Part shown: positions 24,486 through 34,224 of the stretch, piece by piece
Layout of the letters: the number at the start of each line of letters is the position of its first letter
Position numbering within the stretch: position 1 is the first letter of the stretch
Source of the DNA: Paractinoplanes rishiriensis
GTDB taxonomy: Bacteria; Actinomycetota; Actinomycetes; Mycobacteriales; Micromonosporaceae
Assembly: GCF_016862375.1 (NCBI RefSeq)
Contig: NZ_BOMV01000049.1
Coordinates: 1 to 50,879, forward strand
DNA length: 50,879 nt
Reading direction: 5' to 3'
Position numbers and translations under genes: made by a program
Notes under the pieces: generated by a model
What the model was told of the DNA's origin: nothing
The model's database searches: none
Seen by the model: the letters and a program-made list of their open reading frames with translations, nothing else

Positions 24486-27259
24486 CGCGGTTGTCCCTCG
24501 GGTTGTGGCTGAGTTTCGTTCAGTGCGAGTGCGACTCCGTACTCGAACTGTTCCATCAAGGCTCGGGCGGCATCCGGATCCAGCGGAGGCGCCGGAGCTG
24601 GCGGGGGCGGCGTGTTCTGCGCGTCCACCGGCAGGGTGGCACCCGGAACCCGGCGGGCGAGGGGGGCATGACCGGCGGAGGGTGGTGCGGTCATGGTGGT
24701 TTCCACCGCGTCCCACTGGGCGCGGCTGACCCCGGCTTCGAAGGCGTCGAACGCGGCGCGGGCCGCAGTCGCGTCGTCCGGGGACGGCGGCGTGACCGGC
24801 AGGGTCGGGCCGGCCTCTTCCGGCAGCTGCTCGCCGGGCACCCGGCGCCGCAGCGGGGTCGCCGACGACGGGTCCGGCGCCGGCGTTCCGTACACCTGCG
24901 GCGGCGGAGCGCCGTACGTCCGGGTGGTCGGGGTGCCGTACCGGTAGTCCTCCTCGACCCGCTGGCGGGGGATGGCCGGGATGGAGGGGCTGACGTTCCA
25001 GTCCGCCCGGGGCGTCTGCTGACCGGCTGCGGGCAGTTCCGGCAGCGCGGCCGGCACCCGGCCGGCGACCGGTGCGCCCATGTCGTACACCGGCTGCTGG
25101 TAGACCGGGTTCGGCGAGTAGACCGGCTCGGCCTCGTACACCGTGCCGCCGTCGGCCGCCGGCGCCGCGATGGCCGGGCCGGCCTCGGACCGGACCGGGG
25201 CCGCGAACGCGTTCCAGGACCGGGCCGACGACAGGGTGTGGGTGGCCCGCTGCAACATGGTCGCGTCGAACGGCTGCAGGCTGCCGGGCACCGACGCGCG
25301 GGCCGCCGAACCCGCGAGCACCTGGGCGAACTCGGCGGTGTGGTGGCCGGGCGGGGTGCCGATCGCGGCCGGGAAGGCGGGCACCGGCACCGACAGGAGG
25401 TCCTGGGCCGGGGCGACCAGGTGCTTCGGGGCCAGGTCGAGCATGACCGTGACGCCGCCCGCGGGGGTGTCGGCGAGGGTCACCTCGATGCCGTGCCGGC
25501 GAGCCAGCCGGCCGACCACGAACAGGCCGAGCACCTCACTGGGCACCAGGTCGAGACGCTCGCGGCGGGTGAGCCGGGAGTTTTCCTCGGCCAGCCGCTC
25601 CGGCGTCATGCCGAGGCCGTTGTCGACGATCGCGAGGCGGATGCCGCCGCGCATGTGGCTCGCGGTGATCAGAACCCGGGTGTGCGGCGGGGAGAACGAG
25701 GTGGCGTTCTCCATCAGCTCGGCGAGCACCAGCGTGAGGTCGGCCAGCACGGCCGGCACCACCATGATGTCGTCCGGCAGGTCCACGTCGACCCGGGTGT
25801 AGTCCTCGATCTCACCGAGGGCGAGCCGGACCACGTCGGTGAGCGACAGCGGTGCCGTGTGCTCGTTCGCGCCGGCCCCACCGGAGAGCACGACCAGCGA
25901 CGACGCGTTCCGGCGCAGACGGCTGGACATGTGGTCGAGCCGGTACAGCTCGCGGAGCCGGTCGCTGTCGGTCTCCTTGCGCTCCAGGTTGTCGATCAGT
26001 GCCAGCTGGCGGCCGACCAGGTTCTGGGTACGCCGTCCGACGTGGCCGAACATCTGGGCCACGTTGCGGCGGCCGAGCACCTGCCGCTCCACCAGCCGGA
26101 CCGCGGTGGTCTGCACCCGGTCGAACGCGCGGGCCAGGTCGCCGATCTCGTCCTGGGCCTCGACGTCGACCGGGTCGAGCCGGATCGGCCGGACCGCGTC
26201 GGCGTCGTCGTCCGCGACCCGTTCCAGTTCCGCCTCGGCCGCCCGGGCGATCCGGTCGGCGGACGCGGTGAGACGGCGCAGCGGCCGGGCCACCGCGCGG
26301 GCCATGAACAGGCTCAGCACGATGACCACGAGCAGCAGCAGGAACGAGCCGCCACCGATCAGGAAGGCGTCCCGGAGGGCGGTGTCCCGGTTCTTGGTCA
26401 CGATCTGGTCCACGTCCGCGGCGACCCGCTTCTCCACGAAGCCACCGAGCACCAGCACCGACCGCAGCGACGGGTACAGGGTCCGGATGTTCAGCTTGGC
26501 GATCGCGGCACCCGGGTTGATCGCGGCCTCGGTGAGGAAGCTACCGCCGACCCGGGACGCAAACGCGTCCTGGGCGCCCAGGTAGAGCCGGTACTGCTCG
26601 TCGGTGAAGAACGGCTGCGCGTTGACGATCAGCTGCTGGAGCTTGAGGAGGTCGGCGTAGAACAGCCCGACGAACCCGGAGTTCTTGGTGATCGTGGCGA
26701 CCGTCAAATAACCGGACGCCTGGCTGATCAGGTCGTCGGTGCGCAGCGCCTGCTCGAGCGCAAAGACCTGGCGGCCCACGCTGGTGGTCAGGTCGGAGGT
26801 CGACGCCAGCGCCAGCCCGTTGATGATCGGGAGGATCACGTTGGTGTAGTCGGAGATCAGCAGGTCCGGCCGGATGGTCCGGTTGATCACCCCGTCCCGG
26901 GTCTTGGCCAGGTTGGTCACCCCGCGCAGGGCGTTGCTCAGGCCGTCGGGCAGCTCCTCGTCGCCGCCGTCGGCGACCCGGGCCACCGCATCGGTGGCGC
27001 GGGCGCTCTGCAACACCAGTTCCGGCTTTTCGATGAGGCCGAACAGATAGCCGATGGAGAGCAGCCGCTCCTCCTGGAGCTCCTGCACCGCGGTGCTGAC
27101 CCGGGTGGCGGTCTGCACCGCGTCTGAGATCTTTTGCGCGTCCTGGGCGTCGTTGATACGCGTCACGATGACCGGCACGCTCAGCGCCACGACGCCGACC
27201 AGCGGAACGATGATCAGCAAGGCCAGCTTGCCGAGGATGCGGAACTTACCGAAGAGCAC
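24482..27259 (-). CDS. Conservon sensor histidine kinase (CvnA type)
   Basis: The GTG at 27257-27259 lies in the end of the upstream gene, with GGGAG seven bases ahead. It fits better than the start at 27331, whose extra 24 residues are low complexity. The 925-residue protein has a first membrane helix (LALLIIVPLVGVVALSVPV), a long extracellular nitrate-sensor-like region, a second helix (FLLLLVVIVLSLFMARAVA) and a HAMP region. A dimerisation helix follows with DHMSSRLRRNASSL, then the ATPase domain (ELMENATSFSPP, IVDNGLGMT, LGLFVVGRLARRHGI). About 320 Pro/Ala-rich residues end it, with two short related helices (AFDAFEAGV and MEQFEYGVALAL). It overlaps the roadblock gene by four bases and belongs to the conservon operon. 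Confidence 0.88.
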   Translation of the reverse strand: MLFGKFRILGKLALLIIVPLVGVVALSVPVIVTRINDAQDAQKISDAVQTATRVSTAVQELQEERLLSIGYLFGLIEKPELVLQSARATDAVARVADGGDEELPDGLSNALRGVTNLAKTRDGVINRTIRPDLLISDYTNVILPIINGLALASTSDLTTSVGRQVFALEQALRTDDLISQASGYLTVATITKNSGFVGLFYADLLKLQQLIVNAQPFFTDEQYRLYLGAQDAFASRVGGSFLTEAAINPGAAIAKLNIRTLYPSLRSVLVLGGFVEKRVAADVDQIVTKNRDTALRDAFLIGGGSFLLLLVVIVLSLFMARAVARPLRRLTASADRIARAAEAELERVADDDADAVRPIRLDPVDVEAQDEIGDLARAFDRVQTTAVRLVERQVLGRRNVAQMFGHVGRRTQNLVGRQLALIDNLERKETDSDRLRELYRLDHMSSRLRRNASSLVVLSGGAGANEHTAPLSLTDVVRLALGEIEDYTRVDVDLPDDIMVVPAVLADLTLVLAELMENATSFSPPHTRVLITASHMRGGIRLAIVDNGLGMTPERLAEENSRLTRRERLDLVPSEVLGLFVVGRLARRHGIEVTLADTPAGGVTVMLDLAPKHLVAPAQDLLSVPVPAFPAAIGTPPGHHTAEFAQVLAGSAARASVPGSLQPFDATMLQRATHTLSSARSWNAFAAPVRSEAGPAIAAPAADGGTVYEAEPVYSPNPVYQQPVYDMGAPVAGRVPAALPELPAAGQQTPRADWNVSPSIPAIPRQRVEEDYRYGTPTTRTYGAPPPQVYGTPAPDPSSATPLRRRVPGEQLPEEAGPTLPVTPPSPDDATAARAAFDAFEAGVSRAQWDAVETTMTAPPSAGHAPLARRVPGATLPVDAQNTPPPPAPAPPLDPDAARALMEQFEYGVALALNETQPQPEGQPR

Positions 27260-28361
27260 CGGACCGCTCCCGCCGTGTCGGGTCGAACTCGCCGAAGTTC
27301 GGCTGGAGGTCGTACTGCGGGCCGTACGCACCGGGGGTGCGATTCGCGGCGGGTTCGTCCGGTGCGGCGGCGGGCGGTGCCGTCAAGCGACGGCCGAAGA
27401 TCGGCCACAGCACTGCGCCGAGCACCAGCAGCAGCGCCAGCAGGCCGATCACGATCGCCTCGCCGCGCCGGTAGTCGAGGCCGTCCATCCGCTCGTCGAG
27501 CAGACCCTCCATCTCCTTGAGGGTGACGCCGGCCAGGGTGTTCAGCGACGACTGGAGCGCGGTCTGCGCTGTCGAGATGGTGCCGATGTTGGGCCGGCCG
27601 CCCGGGTTGGCGCCACGGGTCATGGTCTCGACACCGCGGCGGAACGAGTCGAGGGTGTTGACCAGGCTGCCGCTGAGCGTGGTGCTGTCGGTGCTGTCGA
27701 CCGCGGCCTGGAGGCTCTCGGTCAGCGAGTTGACCGCCTTCTCCACGGCGATCACCTTTTCGCCGAACTCCAGCGAGAGCGCGGCGCGGGCGGTGCCGGT
27801 GGCGGTCTGCAGCAGGTTGGCCACGTCGCCCATCTGGCTCACCAGCACCAGCACCGAGGGCATGTCGGCGGTCACCGCCTGCTGGAGGGCCGAGATGTCG
27901 TTGTCCGGGTCGAGGCTGAGCTCGGCGTTGCGGCGGACCGCGCCGTAGAGCGCCAGCGTGAGGTCGGTTACCTCGACGTGCGCCTGGTAGACCGCGAGCC
28001 CGCCGCCGCTGACGTTGGCCAGGTTGGCGATCTTGCTCTGCAGGTCGGCCCACCGCTCCCGGGTCTTGAGGTCCGCACCGAGTCGCTGGTCGACGGCGGC
28101 CACGTTGGTCACGGCCGCGGTGAGCGACTCCGGCGTACCGTTCACGCCCTGCAGGGCGGAGGACTGTGCCTCGGTCAGTGCGCTGATCAACGGGGACAGC
28201 GCGGTGATGTACTCGATGCCCTTTTTCTCAAGGTCAGTTTGAGTGCGTTGGTCCGAGTTTTCCTGCCAGACTCGGGCAAAAAGGACTGCAACCGGCAAAA
28301 GGACCAAAGCCGTCAAGATCACCGCTAGGGGGGAGCGTAAACGGGTTCGCTGGCTGTTCAT
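27246..28361 (-). CDS. Sensor-like membrane protein upstream of the conservon kinase
   Basis: This 371-residue protein uses the ATG at 28359-28361, with GGAGGAA seven bases upstream. It has an N-terminal helix (LAVILTALVLLPVAVLFARV), a long extracellular helical region rich in Ala, Leu and Thr, and a second helix near residue 315 (AIVIGLLALLLVLGAVLWPI) with a short cytoplasmic tail. The layout is that of a four-helix-bundle sensor without any kinase or HAMP domain. It overlaps the start of the sensor kinase, so the two are cotranslated. It may bind ligand and pass the signal to CvnA, or form a mixed complex with it. This is an inference from position. Confidence 0.7.
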   Translation of the reverse strand: MNSQRTRLRSPLAVILTALVLLPVAVLFARVWQENSDQRTQTDLEKKGIEYITALSPLISALTEAQSSALQGVNGTPESLTAAVTNVAAVDQRLGADLKTRERWADLQSKIANLANVSGGGLAVYQAHVEVTDLTLALYGAVRRNAELSLDPDNDISALQQAVTADMPSVLVLVSQMGDVANLLQTATGTARAALSLEFGEKVIAVEKAVNSLTESLQAAVDSTDSTTLSGSLVNTLDSFRRGVETMTRGANPGGRPNIGTISTAQTALQSSLNTLAGVTLKEMEGLLDERMDGLDYRRGEAIVIGLLALLLVLGAVLWPIFGRRLTAPPAAAPDEPAANRTPGAYGPQYDLQPNFGEFDPTRRERSGALR

Positions 28362-28743
28362 GCTTTCGTTCCTCCGCCATGCACACGCGATGAGCTTCGG
28401 GGTTTTAGCTACTGTGAGTAGCCGTATGGCCGCACGGATCCGGGCCAATCTATCCGAGAAATCCTCAAGCGAACCCTTTCCAAGGGTCAGAATTTGTTCG
28501 GCTGATCGGGGGATACGGCAGCGCGTCGCGGCGGCTGTAACGCACGCTCAGAGCCCGGATGTGCCACGGCGGACCGGGACCGGAGAACGCGGAAAGCCAC
28601 GGCGGAGATGCTAGCGGTAGTCAGCCCGCACCAAAAGATACAAGATTCACAATAGATAACGATTATGGTTCGCCACACGTATTAACGCTCAGTAGTCATG
28701 CGATTGCATGGTGGCGTTTAGTAGCACCAGCCGGCGTACAAAA
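28362..28743. other. Promoter-side intergenic stretch of the conservon operon
   Basis: About 380 bases with no supported gene. Open frames here translate to low-quality sequence. Bases 28620-28740 are noticeably AT-rich and probably carry promoter elements for the minus-strand conservon operon. Confidence 0.4.
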
Positions 28744-28780
28744 CGGACCTTTCTCTTTTGTGGAAAAGGAGAAAGGTCCG
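28744..28780 (-). terminator. Rho-independent terminator of the DUF885 gene
   Basis: CGGACCTTTCTC (28744-28755) and GAGAAAGGTCCG (28769-28780) form a perfect 12-base stem, extended by TTTT/AAAA with a one-base bulge around a GTGG loop. On the minus strand the stem is followed by TTTTG, and it sits five bases past the stop at 28786. Confidence 0.75.
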
Positions 28781-28785
28781 GATTG

Positions 28786-30456
28786 TCAGATCCGAGCCAG
28801 CGCCTTGCGCAGCGGGTCGAGCCCGAGCGAGCCCAGATTGAGGGCATCGCGGTGGAAGGCCTTCAGGTCAAAATCCGCGCCTTTGCGCTGTTTGGTCTCT
28901 TCGCGGGCCTGCATCCAGATCCGCTCGCCGACCTTGTAGGACGGGGCCTGACCGGGCCAGCCGAGGTACCGCTTCCACTCGAACCGCAGCACCTCCTCGG
29001 CCATCCGGGTGTGCCCGCGCAGGAACTCCCAGCCGAGTTCCGGTGTCCACCGTGCCCCCGGGTGGAAGCCGAACGGGTTGTCCCGGGGGATTTCCAGCTC
29101 GAGATGCATGCCGATGTCGACGATCACCCGGGCCGCACGCAGGGCCTGGCCGTCGAGCATGCCGAGCCGGTCGCCCGGATCCTCCAGGTAACCCAGCTCG
29201 TCCATCAGTCGCTCCGCGTACAGGGCCCAGCCCTCGCCGTGGCCCGAGCACCAGCAGAGCAGGCGCTGCCACCGGTTGAGCTTGTCGGCCTGGAGCAGCG
29301 TCTGGCTCACCTGGAGGTGATGGCCGGGGACACCCTCGTGATAGACGGTGGTGACCTCGCGCCAGGTGGAGAACGCCGAGACGCCCTCCGGCACCGCCCA
29401 CCACATCCGGCCGGGCCGGCTGAAGTCCTCGCTCGGGCCGGTGTAGTAGATGCCGCCGTCGCTGGTCGGGGTGAGACAGCACTCGATCTTGCGAACCGGC
29501 GGCGCGATGTCGAAGTGGGTGCCGTTCAGCTCGGCGATCGCCTTGTCGGCGAGGGCCTGCATCCAGTCGCGGAACGCCTCCTTGCCGGGGATGCGCCGGG
29601 CCGGGTCGGCGTCCAGCACCGCGACCGCCTCGTCCACCGAGGCGCCGGCGCCGGCGATCGCCGCCGAGACCGTTGCCATCTCGCCCTCCAGGCGGGCCAG
29701 TTCGGCGAACCCCCAGAGGTATGTCTCGTTGAGGTCGACCTTGGCGCCGAGGAAGTATTGCGAGGCCAGCTCGTAGCGGTCCGGACCGGCGGCCTCCTTG
29801 TCGCGGCCGCGTGGCGCCAGCTCGTCGCGCAGGAAGGCACCGAACCCGGCGGTGGCCGCGGCCGCGGCGGCGGCACCCCGCTCCAGGTCGGCGGCCAGCG
29901 CGCCGCTCGCCTCCAGGCGGCGGACCAGGCCGGGGAAGAAGTCGTCGCGGCCCGGGTCGGTCCAGGCGTCGCACTGCTCGGCCACGGCCACTAACTGGGC
30001 CCGTGCGCTCACCCGGCCGGCGTCGGCCTCCTCGCGCAGGGTCCGCTGGTACTGCTCGATGGCCCGCGGGAACGCGTTCAGGCGGGCCGCGATGTTAGCC
30101 ACCGCCTCCTCGCCCTCGGTGGCCATCACGTCGAAGACGCCGCGCAGGCCGTGCAGCCCGCTGGTGATGACGCTGACCGCGCTCTTGGTGTAGCCGGCGT
30201 CGTAGGTGGCCAGCTCGAGCCCGAGCCGCTCGATCATGGCGTCCTTGGCCACCTGCTCGGACTCGTGCTCGGGCTCGGTGACGTCGAGGTCGTTGATGGC
30301 GCGCCGAACCAGCTCGGCCTGAGCGTCGAAGCCCTCGGGGGAGAGGTCATCGGTCTTGTCGTCGAATCCGGCGATACCGACATAGGTCGCGCCGGTCGGG
30401 CTGAGGGCGGCCCAGTCCGCCACGTAACGGTCAGCGAGGTCATCAATTCTTCCCAC
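28786..30456 (-). CDS. DUF885 metallopeptidase-like protein
   Basis: The 556-residue protein is a DUF885 family member of normal length. The zinc-type motif YHEGVPGHHLQVSQ near residue 375 has the HExxxHH form. A later YAERLMDELGYLEDP segment and LRAARVIVDIGMH follow, as in the M3-like thermolysin clan. Such proteins are thought to be cytoplasmic peptidases, but substrates are poorly known. There is no signal peptide. The gene is followed by a strong terminator and lies 19 bases after the PHP gene, which is transcribed first. Confidence 0.85.
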   Translation of the reverse strand: MGRIDDLADRYVADWAALSPTGATYVGIAGFDDKTDDLSPEGFDAQAELVRRAINDLDVTEPEHESEQVAKDAMIERLGLELATYDAGYTKSAVSVITSGLHGLRGVFDVMATEGEEAVANIAARLNAFPRAIEQYQRTLREEADAGRVSARAQLVAVAEQCDAWTDPGRDDFFPGLVRRLEASGALAADLERGAAAAAAATAGFGAFLRDELAPRGRDKEAAGPDRYELASQYFLGAKVDLNETYLWGFAELARLEGEMATVSAAIAGAGASVDEAVAVLDADPARRIPGKEAFRDWMQALADKAIAELNGTHFDIAPPVRKIECCLTPTSDGGIYYTGPSEDFSRPGRMWWAVPEGVSAFSTWREVTTVYHEGVPGHHLQVSQTLLQADKLNRWQRLLCWCSGHGEGWALYAERLMDELGYLEDPGDRLGMLDGQALRAARVIVDIGMHLELEIPRDNPFGFHPGARWTPELGWEFLRGHTRMAEEVLRFEWKRYLGWPGQAPSYKVGERIWMQAREETKQRKGADFDLKAFHRDALNLGSLGLDPLRKALARI

Positions 30457-30475
30457 GGCCCGACCCTACGGGATT

Positions 30476-31534
30476 TCACATGTGCCCGGCGGTCCACTCC
30501 AGCAGGCGTTCCATGCTCCAGGTGTTGACCACCCGCTCGGCCGGCACCCCGCACAGGGCGGCCCGCTCGCAGCCGAAGTGCAGCCAGTCCAGCTGGCCCG
30601 GCGCGTGCGCATCGGTGTCGATGCTGAACAGGCAGCCGGCCTCCACCGCGACGGTGAGCATCCGCTTGGGCGGGTCAAGCCGGTCCGGCCGTGAGTTGAT
30701 CTCGATGGCCTTGCCGTGTGCGAGCACGGCCTCGATCACCTTGTCCAGGTCGAAGCTGCTCGGCGGCCGGGTGCGCCCGGCCCGGTGGCCCTTGTCGCCG
30801 GCACCGGCCGCGGCGACCTTGCGCCCGGTCATGTGGCCGAGGATGTCCAGGTGCGGGTTGGCGATCGCGGCCAGCATCCGCTTGGTCATCCGGGGCGACT
30901 CGTCGCGCAGCTTGCTGTGCACCGAGCCGACCACCACGTCGAGCCGGGCCAGCAGCTCGTCCTCCTGGTCGAGCGAGCCGTCGTCGAGGATGTCGACCTC
31001 GATGCCGGTGAGGATGCGGAAGCCGTCCGGCAGCGCGTCGTTGAGCCGGGCCACCTGGTCGAGCTGGCGGCGCAGCCGGGCCGGCGACAGCCCGTTGGCG
31101 ACGGTGAGCCGGGGCGAGTGGTCGGTGATCACCAGATACTCGTGGCCCAGCTCGGCGGCGGCCAGGGCCATCTCCTCGATCGGCGAGCCGCCGTCGGACT
31201 GATCCGAGTGGCTGTGGCAGTCGCCGCGCAGCGCGTCCCGCAGGTCCTGGGCCGCGGCCGGCAGGTCGGTGCCCTCGGTGCTGGTGAGCCGGCGCAGATA
31301 GACCGGTTCCTCGCCGGCCAGCGACTCGGCGATGCACCGGGCGGTGACGTCGCCGACGCCGGTCAGCTCGCTCAGCGTGCCGGCCGCGGCCCGGGTGCTG
31401 AGCTCGTCGGCCGGCAGCGCGGCAACCGTCGCGGCGGCCGAGCGGAACGCCTTGACCCGATAGGTCGCTTCGTTCGCGCGTTCCAGCAGGAAGGCGATGC
31501 TGCGGAGGTCGGCGACCGGATCACGAGATGCCAT
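30476..31534 (-). CDS. PHP-domain phosphoesterase with helix-hairpin-helix start
   Basis: The 352-residue protein has a PolX-like helix-hairpin-helix (LSELTGVGDVTARCIAESL) at the N-terminus. A PHP metal site follows: HSHSDQSDGG (107-116), TDHSPRL (137-143), LTGIEVDIL, VGSVHSKL, ILGHMTG and SIDTDAHAP. The polymerase domain of DNA polymerase X is missing, so this looks like a free-standing PHP phosphoesterase, perhaps in DNA repair. It precedes the DUF885 gene and is divergent from mtnA. ATG start. Confidence 0.85.
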   Translation of the reverse strand: MASRDPVADLRSIAFLLERANEATYRVKAFRSAAATVAALPADELSTRAAAGTLSELTGVGDVTARCIAESLAGEEPVYLRRLTSTEGTDLPAAAQDLRDALRGDCHSHSDQSDGGSPIEEMALAAAELGHEYLVITDHSPRLTVANGLSPARLRRQLDQVARLNDALPDGFRILTGIEVDILDDGSLDQEDELLARLDVVVGSVHSKLRDESPRMTKRMLAAIANPHLDILGHMTGRKVAAAGAGDKGHRAGRTRPPSSFDLDKVIEAVLAHGKAIEINSRPDRLDPPKRMLTVAVEAGCLFSIDTDAHAPGQLDWLHFGCERAALCGVPAERVVNTWSMERLLEWTAGHM

Positions 31535-31565
31535 GCGGCAAGACTACGAAGGTTAGGCTCGCGCG

Positions 31566-32528
31566 GTGCGGACGATCGACTGGGTGGACGGTGCCGTCGA
31601 AATCATCGATCAGACGGCGCTGCCGGGTGAGCTGCGGATCTTGCGCCTGGAAACGGTGCCCGGGCTGATTGCGGCCATTCAATCTTTGGCCGTACGCGGG
31701 GCGCCCGCACTCGGTGTGGCGGGTGCCTTCGGGGTGGCCCTGGCGGCCCGCTTGCACGCCGGCGACCCGGACGAGTTGGCCACCGCGGTCGACCGGATCG
31801 AGCACGCCCGGCCCACCGCGGTGAATCTGGCCCGGGGCGCCCGGCGGGCCGCGGCGCTGCTGCCCCGGGGCGCCGACGCGGTGCTGGCCGAGGCCTGCGC
31901 GATCCGCGACGAGGAGGTCGCGGCGTCCGAGGCGATGGCGGCCCGCGGTGCCGACCTGCTGGTCGAGCTGTGCGGCGCCCGCCCGCGGCTGCTGACCCAC
32001 TGCAACACCGGCGGCCTGGCCGCGGTGGTGCTGGGCACCGCGCTCGGCGTGGTCCGCGAGTTGCACGAGCGCCACGTGCTGGGCGGGGTGATCGCGAGCG
32101 AGACCCGGCCGCTGCTCCAGGGCGCCCGCCTCACCTCGTGGGAGCTGTCCCGCTGGGGCATCGAGCACCGGGTCGCGGTCGACTCGGCTGGACCGTTCCT
32201 GATGGCCCGCGGCGAGGTGGACGGCGTCGTCCTGGGCGCCGACCGGATCTGCGCGAACGGCGATGTGGTCAACAAGATCGGCACGTACGCGCACGCGCTC
32301 GGCGCCCGCCGGGCCGGCCTGCCGTTCGTGGTGGTCGCGCCGGAGTCGACAGTGGACCTGGAAACCCCGGACGGCGCCGCGGTGCCGATCGAGGACCGCG
32401 GCGCCGCCGAGATCACCGCGTGGTCGGCGGCGGCCAACCCGGCGTTCGACATCACGCCGCACGACCTGGTCACCGCGATCGTCACCGACCGCCGGGTGAT
32501 CCGCCTCGACCGCGGTGACCGGCCCTAG
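31566..32528 (+). CDS. mtnA: Methylthioribose-1-phosphate isomerase
   Basis: The 320-residue protein matches MtnA of the methionine salvage pathway, which converts the aldose S-methyl-5-thioribose-1-phosphate to the ketose. It has RGAPALGVAGAFGVAL (44 on), the catalytic HCNTGG (145-150), ASETRPLLQGARLT, and GADRICANGDVVNKIGT with the catalytic Asp at 226. It is related to eIF2B subunits, but these residues fit the enzyme. No other salvage genes are near. Start is GTG. The convergent neighbour is a DinB-like gene three bases away. Confidence 0.93.
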   Translation: MRTIDWVDGAVEIIDQTALPGELRILRLETVPGLIAAIQSLAVRGAPALGVAGAFGVALAARLHAGDPDELATAVDRIEHARPTAVNLARGARRAAALLPRGADAVLAEACAIRDEEVAASEAMAARGADLLVELCGARPRLLTHCNTGGLAAVVLGTALGVVRELHERHVLGGVIASETRPLLQGARLTSWELSRWGIEHRVAVDSAGPFLMARGEVDGVVLGADRICANGDVVNKIGTYAHALGARRAGLPFVVVAPESTVDLETPDGAAVPIEDRGAAEITAWSAAANPAFDITPHDLVTAIVTDRRVIRLDRGDRP

Positions 32529-32531
32529 ACC

Positions 32532-33101
32532 CTAGGCCTTGCTCCAGGGCTTGAGCCAGGGCGTCTCGGGCCAGCCCTCGGCGGCGGCCAGCAGCGGGTA
32601 CTGGGTGGCGCCGTCGACCGTCTCGCGGACGATGTCGGCGTGCCCGGCGTGCCGCGCGGTCTCCTGGATGAGGTGCAGCAGGATCCAGCGGACCGACCAG
32701 TGCGTCATGTCCTTGCGGTTCCACGGCACCGAGTGGTCGATCTCGACCAGCGCATCGAGGTTGCCGAGTTCGGTGATGGTCTTCTCGGTCTGCTCGGCGA
32801 CCCGGTCGTAGTGGGCGAACACGTCCTCGATGGTCTCGCCGTCGAGCAGCCGGAAGTTCTCCGCGTACCGCTCGTAGTCGACATCCTGCGGTTCGTTGCG
32901 GATCAGCGCGATCCAGCCCTCCTCGGTCGACGCGCAGTGCTTGATGAGGCCGCCGACGCTGAGTTCGCTGGCGCTCGGTGCGGCCCGCAACTGCTCGTCG
33001 GTGAGGCCGTACGCGGTGAGGCGGATCCCGTACCGCATCTGGGCGAGGTAGGCGAGCAGGCCCTCCTGCTCGTTGGCGATGGGGCCGACCTGAGCGGGCA
33101 T
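32532..33101 (-). CDS. DinB-like protein (DUF664)
   Basis: The 189-residue protein has the four-helix DinB/DUF664 pattern: MRYGIRLTAYGLTDEQLRAAP, SVGGLIKHCASTEEGWIALI (with the first metal histidine), WILLHLIQETARHAGHADIVRE (HxxxHxxH-like metal residues). Family members are metal-dependent and some are mycothiol-dependent enzymes. The ATG at 33099-33101 has AAGGAG seven bases upstream, better than the longer frame from 33134. Confidence 0.85.
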   Translation of the reverse strand: MPAQVGPIANEQEGLLAYLAQMRYGIRLTAYGLTDEQLRAAPSASELSVGGLIKHCASTEEGWIALIRNEPQDVDYERYAENFRLLDGETIEDVFAHYDRVAEQTEKTITELGNLDALVEIDHSVPWNRKDMTHWSVRWILLHLIQETARHAGHADIVRETVDGATQYPLLAAAEGWPETPWLKPWSKA

Positions 33102-33140
33102 CTGATGACTCCTTAGACGCGAGTGGCGATGCACCTAACG

Positions 33141-34100
33141 CTAGGAGCCATTGCGGCCACTTTCTGGCCGCAATGACGAGACTGTCGCGCCGTTTTCGGC
33201 GACCGCGGTGATCCAGCCACCATCCCGGCCGAGCGCCAGCAGCTCCCCGACCTCGGCCGGTGTCTCATCGCTCGGTCCGGGGCGCGGCGGCCATTGACGA
33301 CGGGCGTCGACCGCCGGGCGAAGCACCGGGATCAAGGCGCCGGTCGGGTCGTCCAGGCCCAGCTTCACCCGCATCGCCTCGAGGTCGCCGAGCACAGCGG
33401 ACAGGACGCTGCGTACCGCGGCCGCATTGCCGCCGCACATCGCGGCGATCAGCTCGGCGCGGGTCGCGGCCACCCGGGTGCCGTCCCGGAACGAGCCCGC
33501 GGCCAGCGTGGCGGCCAGCGGGTTTTCGGTGAGCGTCGAGGCGAGCGCGGCGGCGAGCAGGTGCGGAACGTGGCTGATCTGGGCCACCGCCCGGTCGTGT
33601 TCGGCCGCGGTGACCGGCACGACCCGGGCGCCCAGGGCGGTGCAGAGCCGGGCCAGCCGCAGCCAGTCGGCCAGGTCGGTCTCGTCCGGTTCCAGGCAGA
33701 GCACCCACGCGCAGCCGGCGAACAACCCGGCCTCGGCCGCCGCGAACCCGGACGTCTCCTTGCCGGCCATCGGATGCCCGCCGACGAACCGGCGCAGGCC
33801 GTGCTTGGCGGCCAGGTCGTGGACCGGGCCCTTCACCGAGGTCACGTCGGTGACCAGGCCGTCGTAGCCGGCCAGGTCATCGAGCACCGTGGGCAGGGCG
33901 GGCAGCGGCACGGCGAGCACCACCAGGTCGGCGCCGGCGACGGCGGCCGGAACCGAGTCGGCGACCGGCCAGCCGCCGGCCCGGGCCAGATCGCGGGTGG
34001 CCGGGTCGGCGTCGTACCCGGTGACCGGATGCCCGGCCACCGCCAGCGCCTGCAGCACGGATCCGCCGATGAGCCCGAGCCCGACGATCGCCACGTTCAT
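33141..34100 (-). CDS. tyrA: Prephenate dehydrogenase
   Basis: The 319-residue protein is a TyrA-type enzyme, oxidising prephenate to 4-hydroxyphenylpyruvate in tyrosine synthesis. It shows the NAD-binding VAIVGLGLIGGSVLQAL, VTDVTSVKGPV, the GGHPMAGKETSGF active-site loop with its histidine, and the conserved AEHDRAVAQISHVPHLLAAA. There is no ACT domain or chorismate mutase fused. It is transcribed alone and divergent from the secreted propeller gene. Confidence 0.9.
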   Translation of the reverse strand: MNVAIVGLGLIGGSVLQALAVAGHPVTGYDADPATRDLARAGGWPVADSVPAAVAGADLVVLAVPLPALPTVLDDLAGYDGLVTDVTSVKGPVHDLAAKHGLRRFVGGHPMAGKETSGFAAAEAGLFAGCAWVLCLEPDETDLADWLRLARLCTALGARVVPVTAAEHDRAVAQISHVPHLLAAALASTLTENPLAATLAAGSFRDGTRVAATRAELIAAMCGGNAAAVRSVLSAVLGDLEAMRVKLGLDDPTGALIPVLRPAVDARRQWPPRPGPSDETPAEVGELLALGRDGGWITAVAENGATVSSLRPESGRNGS

Positions 34101-34224
34101 GCCGGAACTCTCGCACAGGCGCCAAGATCAGCCGTTCGGGCAGCAGAGCATCCGCCGTCCCATCAGCCGTTTATGACCGTTTTGCGCCTAGTTGATCGAG
34201 CCATCCCGGCAATACGGTGATCAT

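Noticed and set aside
24491..27127. 878-residue plus-strand frame opposite the sensor kinase
   Set aside because: It is the antisense of a well-supported kinase and has no domain.
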